Source: JAFDCJ01 sp964527835
GTDB lineage: Bacteria > Desulfobacterota > Desulfobacteria > Desulfobacterales > JAFDCJ01
Direction: 5' to 3'
Length of the DNA stretch: 64,000 nt
Assembly (NCBI GenBank): GCA_964527835.1
Contig: CAZGNV010000004.1
Coordinates: 71,976 to 135,975 of the forward strand
Of this stretch, positions 60,218-64,000 are shown in pieces. Made by a program: the position numbers and the translations under genes. The stretch's first letter is position 1; every line of letters starts with the position of its first letter. The notes beneath the pieces were generated by a model that saw nothing but the letters and a program-made list of their open reading frames with translations, had not been told where the DNA came from and ran no database searches.

Positions 60218-60678
60218 TGGGGGGCTTTCTTTTTAAGCAAAGCGTTTTCAATGGCTTGGATCCACTGGGGCGGGTAGGGGACCTTGAAGGCGGCGGTGTC
60301 CTTCTGGTTTTGGGAGTTGATAAAATCGATTTTGACCAGCGACTGGTGCAGCTCGACACCCTTGTGGCTGCGGTCGTGATAGACCCGGGCGATGCTGGCC
60401 GCTGGGATTTCGAGCTCTATTTTTTTCAGCCGGCTGCGGTAAAACAGACGATCGGAAAGCAGCAGCAGAAAGCCACTGCTCTTGCGCGGCGGGCCGGGTT
60501 CGGTGGCGCGGCCGAAGTAGTTAACGCCGAAGCTCATGGCCAGGATTTTGCGGCTGCCGAAGCGCGCCTCGATCCATTGGCGGTCCTGCCGGCGCACCCA
60601 GGCAATGTAGGCGATGATGCCGAAAAAAACCAGGGCGATGATGATCCATTGCTGGTTGGCAAAATTGTCCATGGTCAC
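60214..60678 (-). CDS. Single-TM protein of unknown function
   Basis: 154 residues; one N-terminal membrane helix (about 11-28), then a charged, beta-rich cytosolic domain with FLLLLSDRLFYRSRLKKIEL, reminiscent of PH-like domains. The GTG start overlaps the upstream stop (GTGA); an ATG two codons later is an equal choice. It probably works with the neighbouring membrane protein encoded at 60675-61097. No known family. Confidence 0.6.
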   Translation of the reverse strand: MTMDNFANQQWIIIALVFFGIIAYIAWVRRQDRQWIEARFGSRKILAMSFGVNYFGRATEPGPPRKSSGFLLLLSDRLFYRSRLKKIELEIPAASIARVYHDRSHKGVELHQSLVKIDFINSQNQKDTAAFKVPYPPQWIQAIENALLKKKAPH

Positions 60679-61097
60679 CGAAAATCCGACAGGTAGACAA
60701 TCAGTTTTTTGCGGGCCATAGCGTGCCGGCGGCCGCTGCTGCTGCCCATGGCCGCCAGAATGGAATCCGCTATTTCATCATCCCTTTTGCCTTTTTTACG
60801 CAGGGCGCGGATGCGCTCGGCATTGAGCTCCAGCAGCTGGCCAAAACCCTCCCGGTCGCGGGAGTAAAAAACAAAAAACCCCAGGATAAAAACCAGCACC
60901 GAGGATACCGCGGCCACGTAGATATCCGCCGTGGGATCCGGCCAGAGCATCCGCAGCAGGCTGTGGGGGCTGCCCGCGTTCAACAGGGAATACATGGCCA
61001 CCAGGCCGACGGCCACCATGAGTCCGTAGATTATGTACAGCAATGGCTTGGGCAATGATCGGGTTCCTTGATATGAATTCAGAACGCAGATTAGCAC
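60675..61097 (-). CDS. Small membrane protein of unknown function
   Basis: 140 residues at most; two membrane helices (about 20-41 and 58-78) and a basic cytosolic C-terminus with RALRKKGKRDDEIADSILAAM. The GTG start shown is poorly supported; an internal TTG about 14 codons in could be used. It overlaps the next gene (GTGA), indicating a two-gene membrane unit. Confidence 0.5.
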   Translation of the reverse strand: MLICVLNSYQGTRSLPKPLLYIIYGLMVAVGLVAMYSLLNAGSPHSLLRMLWPDPTADIYVAAVSSVLVFILGFFVFYSRDREGFGQLLELNAERIRALRKKGKRDDEIADSILAAMGSSSGRRHAMARKKLIVYLSDFR

Positions 61098-61194
61098 AGA
61101 TTCACACAGGTTGTAAATCCGACAGCCCCGTTAAAATGCCAATTCATACCGGCGCTCAGCTTCAGGCTGTCGCGGCATTTTCATAAAAGCCAAA

Positions 61195-61223
61195 TGGGGA
61201 ACCACCTGTGCGGTGATTCCCCA
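61195..61223 (-). terminator. Terminator-like hairpin after the NCS2 permease gene
   Basis: A 12-bp stem (61195-61206 with 61212-61223, one mismatch) with a 5-nt loop lies 24 bp after the permease stop. The minus strand continues with TTT and, four bases later, TTTT. Confidence 0.55.
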
Positions 61224-61247
61224 TTGCCGTGGTTCAAAGATTGCGAA

Positions 61248-62810
61248 TCAGACCGGCCGCATTTCGCCTTCTTCCATGGCGGCCCACTGGGCTTCGGCTT
61301 CTTCCCAGGCTTCGTCGGAGGCCTCTTTTTCCCAGACTTCCAGGCCGCGTTCGGCCCGGGTGGCGCCGGGCAGCAGGTTGTCCAGCGTGATTCCCACAAT
61401 GGCGGTCACCGCCATGCCGGTGCTCAACACCGCCTGGATGATGTTGCCAATGACGTTGAGCGCATCGCCCTGGGTGCCCCAGGAAATGGCGCCGCTGACG
61501 ATTTTGCCGGTGGCGACATCATAATGGGGGGTGAACCAGAACGGCACACTGAGACCCGCGAAAAAGGCCAGGCCGATGATAAACAGGTTGCGCGAATTGT
61601 TCAGGTTGACCATTTGAAGATTGGACAGCCCCACGGCGGCGATCATGCCGAAAAGCCCGACGAACATGGCGCCGACCACCGGCATGGGCAAGGTGGCCAG
61701 GATGGCCCCGAATTTGCCCACAATGGGGATGAGCAGCATGGCCACCGCGCCGGCGCGGATCACGCGGCGGCTGGCGACCCGGGTCAGACCGATGGAGCCG
61801 ATGTTTTCCGAGTAAGTGGTCGTTCCGTTGCAGGTTTGCAGAATGCCGGCGATCAGGCATCCCAGCCCCTCGGCCCCCAGCCCCCGGGAAATCATTTTGC
61901 CGGTGGGCACAGGGGCTTCGGAAATCCGGGCACAGGCATAGTAGTCACCGATGGATTCGATCATGGAAGCCAGGTAGCCGGCCAGCATCCCGAAGACCCC
62001 GGCCCACAGGGTGGCGCTGCCAAAATCCGGCAGGCCCCACTTGAAGGGCACCATGGGCTTGAAGCTGATCCAGCTCGCGGAGCTGACCAGACCGAGTTTG
62101 CCGGCCAGATTGGCGGCGTTGCCGTCCGGAATGAGGCCCAGGACGGTACCGATCAGCGACGCCAGCCAGCCGGTGACAATCGCCAGCAGGACCGGAAAGA
62201 GCAGAAACATCCGGGACTTTTGGGAAAACACCTGGGAGTAGACGATCAATGCCACCAGGGTGATCAGGGAGATGACCCAGTTGGTGGCCATCCAGGGGGC
62301 GCCGATGCCGAAAAGCGCCAGACCGATCATGGCGATGGTAGGCCCGATGGCAATCGGGCTGATGAGTTTGCGCACCTGCCCCATGATTCCCGTGTAGCCG
62401 AGAAAGATTTCAACCACCGAGGCGATCATGATGGCCCCGGCGATTTCCTGGACCTGGAGCTGCCACAGGGGGGTGGTGCCGGTGAGCTTTTTGGCGGCCA
62501 CCATGCCGATGATGGCGAACGTGGGCCCTAGAAACGAGAAGGTTCCGCCCTGGACGACCGGCAGCCGGTTTCCCAGGGGAGACTGCTGGATCAGGGTGCA
62601 GATGCCGGACGTAAAAAAGATGGTGGAGATCAGCAGCGCCAGCTGGGTCGGGGGCATTTTGATGGCGCCGCCGATGATAAAGGGGATCAGGACCGTGGCC
62701 CCAAACATGGTCAGGTACTGCTGGATGCCGAGCAGCACCGCCAGGGGCCACTTGGGCTTGCTGCCGATGGGATAGACAATCCAGTGTTTGTGTTCCTTTT
62801 CTTCATTCAT
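61248..62810 (-). CDS. NCS2-family nucleobase permease (uracil/xanthine type)
   Basis: 520 residues from the ATG at 62810 (AGGAGG upstream); the reading frame stays open upstream but has no family resemblance. About 14 helices. NCS2 landmarks: VVQGGTFSFLGPTFAI near 95, NGTTTYSENIGSIGLTRVASR near 340, and an acidic C-terminal tail rich in Glu/Trp (470-520), which is unusual. It imports uracil or a related base with H+. It lies between the beta-ureidopropionase-like gene upstream and the pyrimidine-product genes, so uracil uptake for catabolism is likely. Confidence 0.87.
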   Translation of the reverse strand: MNEEKEHKHWIVYPIGSKPKWPLAVLLGIQQYLTMFGATVLIPFIIGGAIKMPPTQLALLISTIFFTSGICTLIQQSPLGNRLPVVQGGTFSFLGPTFAIIGMVAAKKLTGTTPLWQLQVQEIAGAIMIASVVEIFLGYTGIMGQVRKLISPIAIGPTIAMIGLALFGIGAPWMATNWVISLITLVALIVYSQVFSQKSRMFLLFPVLLAIVTGWLASLIGTVLGLIPDGNAANLAGKLGLVSSASWISFKPMVPFKWGLPDFGSATLWAGVFGMLAGYLASMIESIGDYYACARISEAPVPTGKMISRGLGAEGLGCLIAGILQTCNGTTTYSENIGSIGLTRVASRRVIRAGAVAMLLIPIVGKFGAILATLPMPVVGAMFVGLFGMIAAVGLSNLQMVNLNNSRNLFIIGLAFFAGLSVPFWFTPHYDVATGKIVSGAISWGTQGDALNVIGNIIQAVLSTGMAVTAIVGITLDNLLPGATRAERGLEVWEKEASDEAWEEAEAQWAAMEEGEMRPV

Positions 62811-62902
62811 TATCTTTTCTTCCTCCTTGTGATTGGGCCCCGTTGGGGGGCGGTTAACAGAACGGCATTTAGCGCCGGGGTCGGCCGATGTTGCCCATGC
62901 CG

Positions 62903-63775
62903 TCAGCCGGCGATGGTCCGGCTGATATCCGCGTACATGTCGGGACGCAAATCCCGGAAAAACTGCCAGCCGTCGCGGACTTCCCGGATTTCCTCCAGAT
63001 CCAGGTCGGCCACCACGACTTCGTCCTTGTCCTCGCTGCCCTTGACCAGGATCTGGCCGCGGGGATCCACAAAATAGCTGGAGCCGTAAAAGCGGCCGAA
63101 CTCCCAGGGTTTTTCCAGGCCCACACGGTTGTTGGCGCCGATAAAAACCCCGTTGGCCACGGCCTGGGCCGGTTGTTCGAGCTGCCACAGGTACTGGGAT
63201 TTGCCGGCGGTGGTGGCCGAGGGGTTGAACAGGATTTCAGCGCCCCTGAGGGCTAAAATGCGCGCGCATTCCGGAAAATGGCGGTCATAGCAGATGTAAA
63301 TGCCGATTTTGGCATAGGCGGTTTCAAACACCGGAAATCCCAGGTTGCCGGGCTTAAAGTAAAATTTTTCCCAGAATCCTGGCCAGGTGTGAGGGATGTG
63401 AATTTTGCGGAATTTTCCCAGGTAGGTTCCGTCCGCATCCACCACGGCGGCGGTGTTGAAATAGACTCCGGCGATTTCCATTTCATAGACCGGGATGATC
63501 ATGACCATCTGGTATTTTTTGGCAAATTCGGCCAGGCGCTCGATGGTCGGTCCCGGCACCGGTTCGGCATTGGCATACCACTTGATGTCCTGCTCGGCAC
63601 AGAAATAGGGACCCGAAAAAATTTCCTGCAGACACAGGATCTGAACGCCTTTTTGGCCGGCTTCTTCGATCAGCGGCAGGTGCTTTTGAATCATGGCTTC
63701 CTTGATTTCAGCTGGGGTGCCGTCATGGCGGGCATTGGCGGCCTGAATGTGGGCGCATTTGACGATTCGAGACAT
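62903..63775 (-). CDS. Nitrilase-superfamily amidohydrolase, beta-ureidopropionase-like
   Basis: 290 residues from the ATG at 63775. The catalytic triad is visible: Glu51 (LCLQEIFSG), Lys124 (GKFRKIHIPH), Cys162 (YICYDRHFPE). The segments LQEIFSGPYFCAEQD and EKPWEFGRFYGSSYF are typical of N-carbamoyl-beta-alanine amidohydrolases, which release beta-alanine, CO2 and NH3. N-carbamoylputrescine hydrolases are related, but the neighbouring uracil-type permease favours pyrimidine catabolism. Upstream genes for dihydropyrimidinase and dihydropyrimidine dehydrogenase would lie beyond the right edge. Confidence 0.83.
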   Translation of the reverse strand: MSRIVKCAHIQAANARHDGTPAEIKEAMIQKHLPLIEEAGQKGVQILCLQEIFSGPYFCAEQDIKWYANAEPVPGPTIERLAEFAKKYQMVMIIPVYEMEIAGVYFNTAAVVDADGTYLGKFRKIHIPHTWPGFWEKFYFKPGNLGFPVFETAYAKIGIYICYDRHFPECARILALRGAEILFNPSATTAGKSQYLWQLEQPAQAVANGVFIGANNRVGLEKPWEFGRFYGSSYFVDPRGQILVKGSEDKDEVVVADLDLEEIREVRDGWQFFRDLRPDMYADISRTIAG

Positions 63776-64000
63776 TATGGTTCCCCCTTTTTTTTGGCAC
63801 GGATGGATAAATTTGCCACTATATAGGGCCAACTCCGATTGGCGTCAAGGGTTTTGTGAGATTGCTTAATTTAATGAATGATTTTTGGCGCGCAGGGGCG
63901 GTTAACAATTGACAAGTTCATAATACGAGCGTAAATTTAAAATTTTGGTTCTTCTCCAAATCAGTTGTAGAAAGCCTGATAGATTTTTAATGTAAAGTAG
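63776..64000. other. Right-edge upstream region, no gene recognised
   Basis: 225 bp of AT-rich sequence upstream of the nitrilase gene. GGGGGAA at 63782-63788 (minus strand) is its ribosome site. No other feature is clear. Confidence 0.3.

Noticed and set aside
61194..62531. 445-codon open frame on the plus strand
   Set aside because: Antisense to the NCS2 permease; Asp/Gly/His-rich shadow composition.
1..64000. CRISPR array, tRNA, rRNA or prophage
   Set aside because: No regularly spaced repeats, no tRNA cloverleaf or rRNA sequence, and no phage structural genes were recognised on either strand.

Overview
The window looks like about 64 kb of chromosome from an anaerobic, probably Desulfobacterota (Desulfobacterales-like) bacterium. 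The inference rests on gene content: B12-dependent radical SAM enzymes, a TRAP transporter beside a beta-keto acid cleavage enzyme, a glutaconyl-CoA decarboxylase-type carboxyltransferase, an MglA-type GTPase, and high-GC codon use. No rRNA, tRNA, CRISPR array or complete insertion sequence was recognised.

1-13.5 kb is a lipid or polyene biosynthesis cluster. A plus-strand arm (ketoreductase cut by the window edge, LolA-like carrier, outer-membrane-type lipoprotein, B12 radical SAM protein, Tat-exported DUF362 protein) converges on a minus-strand arm (hotdog thioesterase, FakA-FakB fusion, GT2, LpxL-type acyltransferase, ACP, ketosynthase, PlsC-type acyltransferase, second B12 radical SAM protein, two tandem paralogues of unknown function). 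The set of parts resembles aryl-polyene clusters, with the radical SAM enzymes and the fatty-acid-kinase fusion as additions. 13.7-15.55 kb has a phosphoribosyltransferase-like protein behind a near-consensus promoter and an MBL-fold hydrolase.

15.55-21.0 kb is an accessory island: a truncated DUF4160 gene, a two-gene unit of a double-HEPN protein (two Rx4H motifs) with a SLATT two-transmembrane protein, a truncated QueG-like gene, an unknown 133-residue protein, higBA, and integron attC-like sites. The HEPN-SLATT pair is the best candidate for an undescribed (antiviral) system.

21.0-27.0 kb is a nucleoside/nucleobase uptake operon (BMP-type binding protein, ABC ATPase, two permeases) ending in a cytosine deaminase. 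27.4-35.0 kb has an MBL hydrolase, a GMC oxidoreductase, a flavin oxidase remnant, a LarA-like protein, a zinc-ribbon protein, a thioredoxin-domain protein and a membrane Fe-S protein. 35.3-40.4 kb is a catabolic unit (cyclase, TRAP transporter, BKACE).

40.4-55.7 kb is mostly housekeeping and envelope genes: PilZ, serine hydrolase, M23 peptidase, GcdA-like carboxyltransferase with a biotin carrier, a 7TM-HD phosphodiesterase, FHA, transglutaminase, solute-binding protein, cold-shock protein, RecN, a short HU-like protein, an AI-2E family protein and MglA. 55.9-63.8 kb fits the end of reductive pyrimidine catabolism: NCS2 permease, beta-ureidopropionase-like nitrilase, beta-alanine-type aminotransferase, semialdehyde dehydrogenase and an Lrp-type regulator. 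Together with the cytosine deaminase operon it suggests growth on pyrimidines.

A family of interspersed hairpin repeats sits between genes. Two of its copies differ by compensatory base changes in their stems.
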